50,744 nt of DNA from the NCBI RefSeq assembly GCF_009720865.1, contig NZ_WNLA01000033.1:1-50744 (forward strand), in the 5' to 3' direction. The number at the start of each line of letters is the position of its first letter. Position 1 is the first letter of the stretch. Origin of the DNA: Pseudoduganella ginsengisoli. GTDB taxonomy: Bacteria; Pseudomonadota; Gammaproteobacteria; Burkholderiales; Burkholderiaceae_D. Made by a program: the position numbers and the translations under genes. This document shows positions 6,230 to 14,967 of this stretch, piece by piece. Under the pieces are notes generated by a model that worked only from the letters and a program-made list of their open reading frames with translations, was not told where the DNA came from and searched no databases.

Positions 6230-9100
6230 ATGATCCAGTTTAACCACCTCCGCAGCCACACCATCCCCACCATGCAGGCCACCGTCGACGAATACGTGGA
6301 ACCCGCCTCCGGCGCCGTCCATATCCACGTCGCGACGACCCAGCCCGACCTGGCATTCCTTGTCGGCTTCCCCACGGTCCCGGACACCAGCGACGGCCGC
6401 GCCCACATCCTGGAACACCTGGCGCTGTGCGGCTCCGGCCGCTACCCCGTGCGCGACCCGTTCTTTTCCATGCTGCGCCGCTCCACGGCAACGTTCATGA
6501 ATGCCATGACGTATGCGGACCGCACCGTGTATCCGTTCGCCAGCACGGACCGCACCGACTTCTTCAACTTGCTGGATGTATACCTGGACGCCGCGTTTTT
6601 CCCCAACCTCGATTACCTGAATTTCCTGCAGGAAGGCTGGCGCCACACGCTGGAAGAAGGCAAGCTTGGCTACCAGGGCGTCGTGTTCAATGAAATGAAA
6701 GGCGCGTTTGCCGACCCGATGCGCGCGCTGTACAACGGCATCGGCGCCGCCATGCTGCCGGATACGACCTATGAAGTCATTTCCGGCGGCGACCCGCTGG
6801 ACATCCCCGCCCTGACGCACCAGATGCTGAAGGATTTCCACGCCAGCCATTACCATCCGTCGCAAGCCGTGTTCATGACGGCCGGCCCGATCGACCCGCG
6901 CGATATCCAGCGCCACATTGCCGACAAGGTGCTGGCCCGCCTGCCCGGCGGCACGCCGCGCCGCGTGCCGCAGCTGGCCAAGCCCTTCGTGGCGCCGCGC
7001 GACCATGCGATCCGCATCCCGTCGCAATCCGGCAAACCCGATGAATACGGCTTCCAGCTGACGTGGCTGATGGGCGAATCGGCCGACGCCTTTGTCCATT
7101 ACCACGCAAACCTGCTGTCGGCCGGCCTGCTGGGCGACGCTTCCGCACCGCTGAAGAAAGCCATGGAATCGGCCGGCTTCGGCCGCCCGTCGCGCCTCAA
7201 CGGCCATGACCCGAGCGCGCGCCAGATGCTGTTCCACGTCGGCATGGAAGGCTTGACGGAAGACCAGTTGCCGGCCGCCCGCACCCGCATGTGGGATGCG
7301 CTGGAATATGCGGCGCAGCATGGCGTGCCGCACGATATGCTGGCGGCCGCCCTGCGCGACATCCGCTACAGCCAGCGCGACACGGCCAGCGGCCGCATGC
7401 CCAATGTGCTGGGCCGCATGCTGCACGCGCTGCCCGTCGCCATGCGCGGCGGCGACGTGATGACCGCCTTCGACAGCGACAGCGTGCTGGCGCAATTGGA
7501 ACAGGACATTGCAGATCCCGCTTTCTTCAAGGGCCTGGTTAAAGACATGCTGGCCTCGCCGTCGCGCCTCGAAGTCACCGTGGTGCCTGATCCCGCCTAC
7601 TTTTCCGGGCGCGCGGCGCAGGAAGAAGCCGCACTGGCCGCGCGCGAAGCAGCGCTGACGGAAAAAGAGCGCACCCGCATCCTCGATGATGCCGCCGCCC
7701 TCGACGCGCACCAGCGCCGCGTCGTCGATAACAGCGTGCTGCCCCGCATCCTGCCGTCCGACGTGGGCAAGGAACCGCGCCGCCTGCCCGACATCCCCGC
7801 TGCCGTCGATGGCGCCTACCGCTTCGATATCGCATCCAACGGCATTTCGTATGCACGCGTGCATTACGACGTGTCGGACATGCCGGCGGAAGATTGGCCA
7901 TGGCTGCAGCTGTACACGGACTTGCGCCGCGACCTGGGCGTGGCCGGCATGAATTACGAACAAGCCGGTGCGTGGCGCCAGCGCATGGCCGCCACGTTTG
8001 GCGTGAACTTCGACGCCATCATGCGCGAAAACGGCAGCATGCTGCTCGACGTCAGCTTTGCCGCCAGCGGCTTGCGCGAAGAACACCAGAACCTGGGCGA
8101 CGTGCTGGCGGCCCACATTGCCAGCCCCCGGTTTGACGAACATGAGCGCATTGCATTCCTCGTCGAACGCATGGTGCGCAACCGTATCAATGGCCTCGCG
8201 CAGTCGGGCAACCGCTATGCGGCCCTGACGGCTGCCGCGCCGCTGTCGGCGCTGCGCCATATTGAAGACGTGGCCAGCGGCACGTCGGTGCTGCCCTTCA
8301 TGGCGCAATTGCAGCGCATGGCGCATACGCCGGAAGGCGTGGCGGCCATTGCGCTGCGCCTGTCGGCACTGCACGACCGTATCGTAGCCGGCCCCGCCTC
8401 GGTGCTGTGCGCCGGTGCGGGCGATGACGCCAACGCGCTGGCAGCGGCCATCCGCCTACCGGCCGCCACGGCGCAGGCAGCCGCACCATCCATTCCAACT
8501 GCCGTTCCCGCGCAGCCGCCGGCCAATGCGGCGCTGTTTGCGCCCGGCCAGGTCAACCACTGCAGCATTGCATGGCCGGCCCCACGCCAGGCGCATGCCG
8601 ATGCCGCGCCGCTGGCCGTGGCTGCGGAACTGTTGACGCACCAGGTCTTGCACCAGGCGCTGAGGGAGCAAGGCGGCGCCTATGGCGGATCAGCCGGCTA
8701 TGCGGGCAATGCCGGCGTGTTTTCCATGATGTCGTACCGCGACCCGCGCCTGGCCGGCACCTATGCGGACTTCCATGCCGCCATCGACAAAGTGCTGGCC
8801 ACGGATTTCACGCAAGAGCAAATCGAGGAAGCCATTATTTGCGTCGTGCGGGGACTGGACCGCCCGGATTCGCCGTACGATGCGGTGCTGGCGGCGTGGA
8901 CCTTGCACCGGCGCGGCATCACGATGGATGTGCGGCGCAACTTCCGCCATGGCGTGCTCCATTGCACGCAGGACGCCATCAAGGCTGCCGTGCGCACGTG
9001 GCTGAAAGATGTCCGGCCCAGCCGCGCCGCCTTCGTTGGCAACACGGAGCAAGACCTGGCGGGACTGGACGTGGTGGACATGCTGGCGCTGGTGTCCTGA
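6230..9100 (+). CDS. M16C family zinc metalloprotease, presequence-protease-like
   Basis: Large protease of 956 residues related to mitochondrial presequence protease (PreP/Cym1) and other M16C pitrilysins. It has the inverted zinc motif HILEH at 59-63 with catalytic Glu62, followed by LCGSGRYPVRDPF and STFMNAMTYADRTVYPF. The third zinc ligand is likely Glu155 in VVFNEMKGAF. The length matches the two-half clamshell fold, with a degenerate second half (residues from about 500). No signal peptide is seen, so it probably degrades unstructured peptides in the cytoplasm. It stands alone: 93 bases from lrgB and 77 from the next gene. GGGGA upstream of the ATG is a plausible ribosome binding site. 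Confidence 0.95.
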   Translation: MIQFNHLRSHTIPTMQATVDEYVEPASGAVHIHVATTQPDLAFLVGFPTVPDTSDGRAHILEHLALCGSGRYPVRDPFFSMLRRSTATFMNAMTYADRTVYPFASTDRTDFFNLLDVYLDAAFFPNLDYLNFLQEGWRHTLEEGKLGYQGVVFNEMKGAFADPMRALYNGIGAAMLPDTTYEVISGGDPLDIPALTHQMLKDFHASHYHPSQAVFMTAGPIDPRDIQRHIADKVLARLPGGTPRRVPQLAKPFVAPRDHAIRIPSQSGKPDEYGFQLTWLMGESADAFVHYHANLLSAGLLGDASAPLKKAMESAGFGRPSRLNGHDPSARQMLFHVGMEGLTEDQLPAARTRMWDALEYAAQHGVPHDMLAAALRDIRYSQRDTASGRMPNVLGRMLHALPVAMRGGDVMTAFDSDSVLAQLEQDIADPAFFKGLVKDMLASPSRLEVTVVPDPAYFSGRAAQEEAALAAREAALTEKERTRILDDAAALDAHQRRVVDNSVLPRILPSDVGKEPRRLPDIPAAVDGAYRFDIASNGISYARVHYDVSDMPAEDWPWLQLYTDLRRDLGVAGMNYEQAGAWRQRMAATFGVNFDAIMRENGSMLLDVSFAASGLREEHQNLGDVLAAHIASPRFDEHERIAFLVERMVRNRINGLAQSGNRYAALTAAAPLSALRHIEDVASGTSVLPFMAQLQRMAHTPEGVAAIALRLSALHDRIVAGPASVLCAGAGDDANALAAAIRLPAATAQAAAPSIPTAVPAQPPANAALFAPGQVNHCSIAWPAPRQAHADAAPLAVAAELLTHQVLHQALREQGGAYGGSAGYAGNAGVFSMMSYRDPRLAGTYADFHAAIDKVLATDFTQEQIEEAIICVVRGLDRPDSPYDAVLAAWTLHRRGITMDVRRNFRHGVLHCTQDAIKAAVRTWLKDVRPSRAAFVGNTEQDLAGLDVVDMLALVS

Positions 9101-9177
9101 ACGCATTTCCAATCGTACACACCTGTTGTCGCTTTTCGTGGGACCATGATGGCAAGAAATTTCTTTGATTTGCCGCC

Positions 9178-9567
9178 ATGGCCCCACATGCAATTCCCGA
9201 TGACATCCGCCGCTTCATTATGCTGCGGATTCCTTCGATTCCCTACCTGGAAGCGCTGCTGCTGATGCGGGAAAATCCCAGCCAGGCGTGGAACAGCCAT
9301 GGCCTGGCGCAGCGGCTATATCTGCCGATACCGGACTGCGACGCGCTGCTCGAACAGTTGCACAAGGCGGGCGTCGCGGCGCCGGCGCCGGGCATGGCCG
9401 GCAGTTGCCGCTATGCGCCGGCCGAACCCCGGCTGGCTGGCATGCTGGACCAGCTGGCGCGCGTCTATGCGCGCAACCTGGTCGAAGTCAGCACCCTCAT
9501 TCACTCAAAAACCAACAAGAAGGCGCAACTGTTTGCGGACGCCTTCGTGTGGCGAAAGGACAAATAA
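9178..9567 (+). CDS. Conserved hypothetical protein, winged-helix-like
   Basis: Protein of 129 residues with no signal peptide or membrane span. The middle (about 15-80) has a helix pattern resembling a winged-helix domain (YLEALLLMRENP ... LAQRLYLP ... LLEQLHKAGV), but I cannot name a family with confidence. It ends two bases before the first of two small membrane-protein genes, and the three probably form an operon. No strong ribosome binding site precedes the ATG at 9178; an internal ATG at 9220 is an alternative. A regulatory role is only a guess. Confidence 0.7.
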   Translation: MAPHAIPDDIRRFIMLRIPSIPYLEALLLMRENPSQAWNSHGLAQRLYLPIPDCDALLEQLHKAGVAAPAPGMAGSCRYAPAEPRLAGMLDQLARVYARNLVEVSTLIHSKTNKKAQLFADAFVWRKDK

Positions 9568-9569
9568 TC

Positions 9570-9833
9570 ATGGCCACTGTGATTTATTTGCTGTGCGCCG
9601 CCACCGCCTTCGCATGCGCGTGGCTGCTGCTGCGCAGCTACCGGCGCACGCGCCACCGGCTGCTGCTATGGAGCGGGCTGTGTTTTTCCGGCCTCGTCGT
9701 CAACAATATCCTGCTGATCCTGGACCGCATCGTGTTTCCCGAACCGGAAATGGATTTGACCACGTGGCGCCTGGCCTCCGCGCTGCTGGCGCTGCTGCCG
9801 CTGCTGTATGGGCTGATTTGGGAGGATGACTGA
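9570..9833 (+). CDS. Small membrane protein, DUF5985-like (copy 1)
   Basis: Protein of 87 residues with three likely membrane spans (about 3-20, 30-52 and 66-82) separated by basic loops (RSYRRTRHRLL). It resembles DUF5985-type membrane proteins of unknown function. The start at 9570 is backed by AAGGA a few bases upstream; the longer reading frame upstream only shadows the previous gene. Its stop overlaps the next start as TGATG. The neighbouring protein has a closely similar layout (spans with an RxTRxRF/L loop), so the two are probably paralogues working as a pair. Confidence 0.75.
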   Translation: MATVIYLLCAATAFACAWLLLRSYRRTRHRLLLWSGLCFSGLVVNNILLILDRIVFPEPEMDLTTWRLASALLALLPLLYGLIWEDD

Positions 9834-10105
9834 TGCCCATCAACGCCATCCTGGCCGGCGCCATCGTCATGGCGGCCGGCGTTATCGCGCTGTTTTTCCT
9901 GCGCTACTGGCGCCAGACGCGCGACCGCTTTTTCCTGTACTTCGCGCTGGCCTTTGTACTGGAAGGCAGCCAGCGCCTGCTGGCCGCCCTGCGCCCGGTT
10001 GACGCGCCCGATGAGCCCCAGTATTACGTGATCCGGCTGGCCGCCTATGGCTTGATCCTGATTGCCATCATCGGTAAAAACCGGCGCCCGCCGCCGGATA
10101 CCTGA
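9833..10105 (+). CDS. Small membrane protein, DUF5985-like (copy 2)
   Basis: Protein of 90 residues with three likely membrane spans and the loop RYWRQTRDRFFLYFALAF, which parallels the loop in the preceding protein. GGAGG stands just before the start, and the start overlaps the preceding stop by one base, so the two are translationally linked. Function is unknown. It is convergent with exonuclease III; the 61 bases between them contain no hairpin followed by a T run that I would call a terminator. Confidence 0.78.
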   Translation: MPINAILAGAIVMAAGVIALFFLRYWRQTRDRFFLYFALAFVLEGSQRLLAALRPVDAPDEPQYYVIRLAAYGLILIAIIGKNRRPPPDT

Positions 10106-10166
10106 CGGGCAGCTTGCCAGGCGGGCATGGCGTGGCGGCGCGCGGGGGCGTCCTGCGTAGGCCAGC

Positions 10167-10937
10167 TTAGGCCAGCTCGATCCACACCGGCGCATGGTCG
10201 GACGGCTTATCCCGCGCCCGCACGTCCCGGTCCACGCCCGCTGCTTTCAGCCTGCGCGCCAACGCGGGGCTGAGCAGCAAATGGTCGATACGGATCCCCG
10301 CGTCGCGCCCAAACGCATTGCGGAAATAATCCCAGAACGTGTAAATCCGTTCGCCCGGATGGGTAGCGCGCAGCGCATCAGTCCAGCCCTGCTCCATCAA
10401 ACGGTGGAACGCGGCGCGGCTCTCCGGCCGGAACAGCGCATCATCGAGCCACCGTTCCGGCTTGTAGACATCGAGTTCCGTCGGCATCACGTTATAGTCG
10501 CCCGCCATGACGACCGGGGCGCCCGTCGCCATGAGTTCCGCGCCGCGCGCAATCAGCCGTTCGAACCAGCGCAATTTGTAATCGAATTTGGGGCCCGGAG
10601 CGGGATTCCCGTTGGGCAGATACAGGCACGCAATCACGATGCCATCGACCAGGGCTTCCAGGTAGCGGCTTTGCACATCGTCGTCTTCACCCGCCAGCGC
10701 GCGGCCGATTTCATGGGGCGGTTCGCCGCGCGACAAGATCGCCACGCCATTCCAGCTTTTCTGGCCATGCCACAGCGCGTGATAACCGGCCGCCTCGATG
10801 GCGGCGGCGGGGAATTTTTCCTGGGGAGCTTTGAGTTCTTGCAGGCAGGCGACGTCGGGACGCGTCTCTTCCAGCCATTGCAGCAATGCGCTCAAACGCG
10901 CATTGATACCGTTGATATTGAAGGTGGCGATCCGCAT
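10167..10937 (-). CDS. xthA: Exodeoxyribonuclease III
   Basis: DNA repair nuclease of 256 residues in the exonuclease III / AP endonuclease family. The family motifs are complete: NINGINAR at the N-terminus, CLQELK with the metal-binding Glu, GDYNV, RIDHLLLS and SDHAPVWIE with the catalytic His near the C-terminus. The length matches the family. It hydrolyses DNA 5' to abasic sites and degrades 3' ends. It is a single gene on the minus strand, convergent with the small membrane-protein pair; the ATG gives the normal N-terminus MRIATFNINGI. Confidence 0.96.
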   Translation of the reverse strand: MRIATFNINGINARLSALLQWLEETRPDVACLQELKAPQEKFPAAAIEAAGYHALWHGQKSWNGVAILSRGEPPHEIGRALAGEDDDVQSRYLEALVDGIVIACLYLPNGNPAPGPKFDYKLRWFERLIARGAELMATGAPVVMAGDYNVMPTELDVYKPERWLDDALFRPESRAAFHRLMEQGWTDALRATHPGERIYTFWDYFRNAFGRDAGIRIDHLLLSPALARRLKAAGVDRDVRARDKPSDHAPVWIELA

Positions 10938-10995
10938 GACTTTATTGTGCAGCAGATCGTATCGGCGCGCCGCACAGCAGGCCGCGCAGCGCCTG

Positions 10996-11187
10996 TCAGT
11001 TCAGCACAATGCGGCGCCGGCCCTGGCCCAATACCCGCTCGATCACAGTTTCCGGCACATCGAAACTGCGCATATAAGAGATAGCCAATTGCCTGCCCAT
11101 CGTATCGTTCAGCATGACGCCGTGTTCCACGATGGCCGCCATGTGCGTATTTGTTCTTCTCTGCATGGCAGAGTTACCGCCTGTCAT
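10996..11187 (-). CDS. Small hypothetical protein (63 residues)
   Basis: Short basic protein, no signal peptide or membrane span. The reading frame extends much further upstream, but the ATG at 11187 has a strong ribosome binding site (GGGAGGAAT) right before it, and the extension crosses an AT-rich promoter-like region, so the short form is preferred. The C-terminal half (LAISYMRSFDVPETVIERVL) looks like a regular helical pair and may be conserved. It lies 58 bases upstream of the xthA start on the same strand, so the two may be co-transcribed. Function unknown. Confidence 0.65.
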   Translation of the reverse strand: MTGGNSAMQRRTNTHMAAIVEHGVMLNDTMGRQLAISYMRSFDVPETVIERVLGQGRRRIVLN

Positions 11188-11320
11188 CCGATTCCTCCCA
11201 CTGTGACTTCTTGTCAGTAAAGGTATCACAATTGCGCAGAATAAACTAGTAAATTTGCAATAATATTTTCTATATGGCAAATACCTGCGGGCAGGCGCAA
11301 GGGCTGTCCGGATGCGCCGC
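11188..11320. other. AT-rich divergent intergenic region
   Basis: AT-rich compared with the genes on both sides, particularly 11219-11280. It must contain the promoter of the leftward small gene; I do not see a clear -35/-10 pair for it. The rightward copper promoter begins at 11321. Confidence 0.5.
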
Positions 11321-11351
11321 TTGACCTTCCCCCCATGGCAAGGTTTATAGT
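11321..11351 (+). promoter_or_regulatory. CueR-type (MerR-family) copper promoter/operator
   Basis: TTGACC (-35, 11321-11326) and TATAGT (-10, 11346-11351) are separated by 19 bases, the over-long spacer typical of MerR-family activated promoters. Within it, ACCTT (11324-11328) and AAGGT (11340-11344) form the dyad. The layout closely follows the well-known E. coli copA promoter bound by CueR (TTGACCTTCCCC ... AAGGTTTA). It precedes the copper module starting at 11383. No cueR gene is in the window, so the regulator must be elsewhere. Confidence 0.85.
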
Positions 11352-11382
11352 GTCGCCCTGAACCATACCCCTTTCCGACCCG

Positions 11383-11712
11383 ATGCGATTCTTCGTGCGC
11401 TGCCTGCTGTGGATACTGATGGCTGCCCTGCCCGTGCAAAGCGGCGCGGCAGTGTTGGCCACGTGCGCCACCCTGGCGCCGGCGGCGGCACACAACTGCC
11501 ACGAGCCGTCTGCGATGGACAGCAAACAGGATGTGAAATTCCATGGCAAATGCAGCACGTGCGCCAGTTGCTGCACGGCGGCCACCGCGCCGCCCCATGC
11601 TTTCGTGATGCCCGCGCCTTTTCCCCGCGCGGCCCGCACTGCGCTGGCGCCTGAGCCGGCAATCGCCACAGTTTTCCCTGCAGGACTGGAACGCCCGCCC
11701 AGGGCTGCGTGA
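11383..11712 (+). CDS. Secreted cysteine-rich protein, copper module
   Basis: Protein of 109 residues with a signal peptide (about 1-23) and six cysteines in the mature part (28, 39, 57, 60, 63, 64), including CSTCASCC, a plausible Cu(I)-binding cluster. The C-terminus is proline-rich and ends GLERPPRAA. It is the first gene after the CueR-type promoter, and the next gene encodes a His/Met-rich protein, so periplasmic copper binding or sensing is likely. I do not recognise a named family. No strong ribosome binding site is seen before the ATG. Confidence 0.75.
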   Translation: MRFFVRCLLWILMAALPVQSGAAVLATCATLAPAAAHNCHEPSAMDSKQDVKFHGKCSTCASCCTAATAPPHAFVMPAPFPRAARTALAPEPAIATVFPAGLERPPRAA

Positions 11713-11782
11713 ATCGTTTTCAATGGCCGCCGCGGCGTCATGCCGCGCCCGCCGGACTCCGGCACGTCACAAGGAACATCAC

Positions 11783-12178
11783 ATGAAATCGTTGTACGCC
11801 CTGCTGTTTGCAGCAGCCGGTGTGCCGCTGGCCGCATACGCACAATCGCCAGCGCCCACCTACCGTTCCGCCTTTGCCGGCTACCAAAGTACGCCGGAAA
11901 CCACGCAGTCGCCAGACCAGGCTTGGCGGCAAGCCAACCGCGACGTGGCTGCATCGGGCCACGCCGTGGACCATATGCATCACGGCGCCATGGGACATGA
12001 AACCCAGGCCGGTGGCCCTGCGGGCCCCGGCAAGATGGAGCACGGCATGATGAAACATGGCCAGGCGCAGCAAGGAACCATGAACCACGCTGAGTCTTCC
12101 TCCGCACACAGGGACCACGGCAAGGAAGCCAAACCGGCCGCTCCGCAGCCCCAGCAGCACGAGCACAAGGACCACTGA
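11783..12178 (+). CDS. Periplasmic His/Met-rich metal-binding protein
   Basis: Protein of 131 residues with a signal peptide (MKSLYALLFAAAGVPLAAYAQ). The mature part is rich in His and Met: DHMHHGAMGHE, KMEHGMMKHGQAQQG and a final EHKDH, which suits copper binding. The start at 11783 has AAGGAA upstream; the open frame further upstream is not supported. The stop is separated by one base from the ATG of the TolC-like gene, indicating an operon. Likely role: buffer copper in the periplasm or pass it to the efflux or oxidase components. This is inference from composition and context. Confidence 0.85.
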   Translation: MKSLYALLFAAAGVPLAAYAQSPAPTYRSAFAGYQSTPETTQSPDQAWRQANRDVAASGHAVDHMHHGAMGHETQAGGPAGPGKMEHGMMKHGQAQQGTMNHAESSSAHRDHGKEAKPAAPQPQQHEHKDH

Positions 12179-12179
12179 C

Positions 12180-13535
12180 ATGGCATTACATCCCATCACC
12201 CGTACCGCCATCGCGGCGGCCATCGCGGCGGCGCTGGCCGGCTGCGCGTCCGTGCCGGCCGACGGCGGCGCCGGCAATGCTGCCGCGCTGGCGGCAGAAC
12301 GCATCGGCCAACCCGCCCCGCTATCGATGGCGGCGCCGGACGATACCGCGCACAGCGAAATCCAGTCGCTGCTGGCGCAGCCATTGACGCCGGACTCCGC
12401 GGCGCGCATTGCCTTGCTCAACAGCCCGTCGTTAAAGGCATCGCTGGCAGAATTGGGCATGACGGCAGCGGAAACCGCGCAAGCCGGCCGCCTGCGCAAT
12501 CCCGGCTTTTCTTTTGGCCGCGTGCGGGGCGGCGGCGAATCGGAGATCGACCGCAGCGTCACGTTCGATATCGCTGGATTGCTGACGATGCCCGTGCGCA
12601 GCGGCATCGCACGCCGCCAGCTTGAACGCGCGCAGTTTGCAGCGGCGGGACAAGCCGTGCAGCTGGTCTTTGAAACGCGCCGCGCGTGGTACACGGCCGT
12701 GGCGGCGGCGCAAAGCGCCGCCTTCGCGGAACAAGTGCGGCAAGCCGCCGAAGCAGGCGCCCTGCTGGCCGACCGCATGCGCAAGAGCGGCAACTGGAGC
12801 CGCCTGGACCAGGCCCGCGAACGGGCGTTCTATGATGACGCCATCACGCGGCAGGCGCGCACGGCCCACGATGCGCTGGCTGCGCGCGAACAGCTGGCCC
12901 GTTTGCTGGGCCTGGAGCACAGCGAAGGCTTGCAATTGCCGGAGCGCTTGCCGGACTTGCCGGCAGCGGCACAGGAACCGCAGCACGCTGAACGCGATGC
13001 GCTGGAACACCGCCTCGACGTGCTGGCTGCGCGGCGCGAAGCGGAAAGCGTTGCCGCCAACCTGGGGCTGACAAAAGCCACGCGTTTTATTAATGTGTTC
13101 GACGTGGGCTACGCCAGCAAGAGCACAACCGGCATGCCGCGCCAAAACGGTTACGAAGTGTCGCTGGAATTGCCGCTGTTTGACTGGGGCGGCGCCAACG
13201 TCGCCCGTGCCGAAGCGCTATACCTGCAGGCCGTGCACCGCACGGCGGATGCAGCGGTCAAGGCGCGGTCGGATGTCCGGGTTGCCTATTCCAGCTACCG
13301 GACTGCTTACGACATCGCGCGCCACTACCGCGACCACGTGGTGCCGCAGCGTAAAAAGATTTCCGACGAAGTTCTGCTGCGCTATAACGGCATGCTCGCT
13401 TCCGTCTTTGAATTGCTGGCTGATGCGCGCGAACAGCGCAACAGCGTCAACGAATCCATTGAAGCCCAGCGCGATTTCTGGATCGCCGATACCCAACTAC
13501 AGGCCGCGCAACACGGCGCGGGAGCCCAGCCATGA
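12180..13535 (+). CDS. TolC family outer-membrane efflux lipoprotein
   Basis: Protein of 451 residues with a lipoprotein signal (ALAGC, Cys22) and the long helical repeats of the outer-membrane efflux protein family (for example the SLKASLAELGMTAAETAQAG and the C-terminal FELLADAREQRNSVNESIEAQRDFW regions). It is expected to form a trimeric outer-membrane channel or a channel-related protein. Unlike typical metal efflux operons, no membrane-fusion protein or RND pump gene is beside it; its neighbours are metal-binding proteins and a copper oxidase. Its stop overlaps the next ATG by 4 bases (ATGA), which suggests coupled translation. Confidence 0.9.
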   Translation: MALHPITRTAIAAAIAAALAGCASVPADGGAGNAAALAAERIGQPAPLSMAAPDDTAHSEIQSLLAQPLTPDSAARIALLNSPSLKASLAELGMTAAETAQAGRLRNPGFSFGRVRGGGESEIDRSVTFDIAGLLTMPVRSGIARRQLERAQFAAAGQAVQLVFETRRAWYTAVAAAQSAAFAEQVRQAAEAGALLADRMRKSGNWSRLDQARERAFYDDAITRQARTAHDALAAREQLARLLGLEHSEGLQLPERLPDLPAAAQEPQHAERDALEHRLDVLAARREAESVAANLGLTKATRFINVFDVGYASKSTTGMPRQNGYEVSLELPLFDWGGANVARAEALYLQAVHRTADAAVKARSDVRVAYSSYRTAYDIARHYRDHVVPQRKKISDEVLLRYNGMLASVFELLADAREQRNSVNESIEAQRDFWIADTQLQAAQHGAGAQP

Positions 13536-14938
13536 CCACACGCCGCCATTTCCTTTTCAATACAGGCGCCACGGCAGTTGCCGCAGCCGCCGTCAGCAAA
13601 GCCGGCGCTGCCACGCTGCCGGAAGCGCCCACGATGAACAGCGCCGAAACGCACGTGCCGCCACCGCCGCCCAATGGCCGCCCATACAGCCCCGTGGTGA
13701 CGCTGAACGGATGGTCGCTGCCCTGGCGCATGCATAACGGCGTCAAGGAATTCCACCTGGTGGCCGAACCCGTGGTGCGCGAACTGGCGCCCGGCATGAA
13801 GGCCAACCTGTGGGGCTATAACGGCCAATCGCCCGGCCCCACGATAGAAGTGGTGGAAGGCGACCGTGTCCGCATCTTCGTCACGAATAAACTGCCGGAA
13901 CACACGAGCATGCACTGGCACGGCCAGCGCCTGCCCAATGGCATGGATGGCGTCACGGGTTTGACGCAGCCTGGTATCGCACCCGGCAAGACGTTTGTGT
14001 ATGAATTCGTGGCGCGCAGGCCCGGCACCTTCATGTACCACCCGCATGCGGATGAAATGACGCAAATGGCCATGGGCATGATGGGCTTCTGGGTCACGCA
14101 CCCGAAAGACCCGTCGCTGCACGCCGTGGACCGCGACTTCGTGTTCTTGCTGAACGCGTATGACATCGAACCGGGCAGCTATACGCCGAAGACCAACACG
14201 ATGCTGGACTTTAACCTGTGGACGTTCAACAGCCGCGTCTTCCCCGGCATTGAATCGCTGAATGTGCGCCAGAACGACAGGGTGCGCATTCGCGTCGGCA
14301 ACCTGACGATGACGAACCACCCGATCCACATTCACGGCCATGAATTCGTTGTAGCAGGTACGGATGGCGGCTGGGTGCCGCCGTCGGCGCGCTGGCCGGA
14401 AGTCACAACCGACGTCGCTGTAGGCCAGATGCGCGCCATCGAGTTTGTCGCCAATGAGCCAGGCGACTGGGCATTCCACTGCCACAAGTCGCACCACACG
14501 ATGAATGCGATGGGCCATAACGTGCCTAACCTGATCGGCGTGGACCATGGCGGCATTGCGGAAAAGATCAACAAGATCGTGCCGGGCTATATGGTCATGG
14601 GCGACAAAGGAGGTTCGATGGGCGGCATGGACATGCCGCTGCCGGAAAATACGTTGCCGATGATGACGGGCGAAGGCCCGTTTGGCGGCGTGGAAATGGG
14701 CGGCATGTTTACCGTCATGAAGGTGCGCAAGGACCAGAAGCGCGGCGATTATTCGGATCCGGGCTGGTACCAGCACCCTAAGGGGACGCTGGCTTACGAG
14801 TGGACGGGAGAATTGCCGGCGCCGGCGCGCAGCGCGGATGCGGGCAAGGCGCTGATCGTGCCGGAACATGGGCAGCATGGACAGGATGTCGAGCTGACGG
14901 TGCGCAAGCCGTCGTCAGGCAACCACGCCGGCCATTGA
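13532..14938 (+). CDS. Tat-exported multicopper oxidase, copper tolerance
   Basis: Protein of 468 residues with a twin-arginine signal (TRRHFLFNTGATAVAAAA). All four copper-binding motifs are present: HWHG (128-131), YHPH (169-172), HPIHIHGH (263-270) and HCHKSHHTMNAM (316-327) with the type-1 Cys317, His322 and axial Met327. By family it oxidises Cu(I) to Cu(II) in the periplasm using oxygen. A Met/Gly-rich segment (about 345-395: GGSMGGMDMPLP, MMTGEG, MGGMF) may bind extra copper. It is the last gene of the module under the CueR-type promoter. Closest to CopA/CueO-type copper oxidases in role, but I do not assign a symbol. Confidence 0.92.
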   Translation: MTTRRHFLFNTGATAVAAAAVSKAGAATLPEAPTMNSAETHVPPPPPNGRPYSPVVTLNGWSLPWRMHNGVKEFHLVAEPVVRELAPGMKANLWGYNGQSPGPTIEVVEGDRVRIFVTNKLPEHTSMHWHGQRLPNGMDGVTGLTQPGIAPGKTFVYEFVARRPGTFMYHPHADEMTQMAMGMMGFWVTHPKDPSLHAVDRDFVFLLNAYDIEPGSYTPKTNTMLDFNLWTFNSRVFPGIESLNVRQNDRVRIRVGNLTMTNHPIHIHGHEFVVAGTDGGWVPPSARWPEVTTDVAVGQMRAIEFVANEPGDWAFHCHKSHHTMNAMGHNVPNLIGVDHGGIAEKINKIVPGYMVMGDKGGSMGGMDMPLPENTLPMMTGEGPFGGVEMGGMFTVMKVRKDQKRGDYSDPGWYQHPKGTLAYEWTGELPAPARSADAGKALIVPEHGQHGQDVELTVRKPSSGNHAGH

Positions 14939-14967
14939 GCCCGCCAGCAGTCCGGCCCGCAAGGCGT

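Noticed and set aside
5453..8374. Very long open frame on the minus strand opposite lrgB and the M16 peptidase
   Set aside because: It is antisense to two clearly conserved genes; its product is His/Gln/Arg/Gly-rich low-complexity sequence typical of a GC-rich shadow frame.
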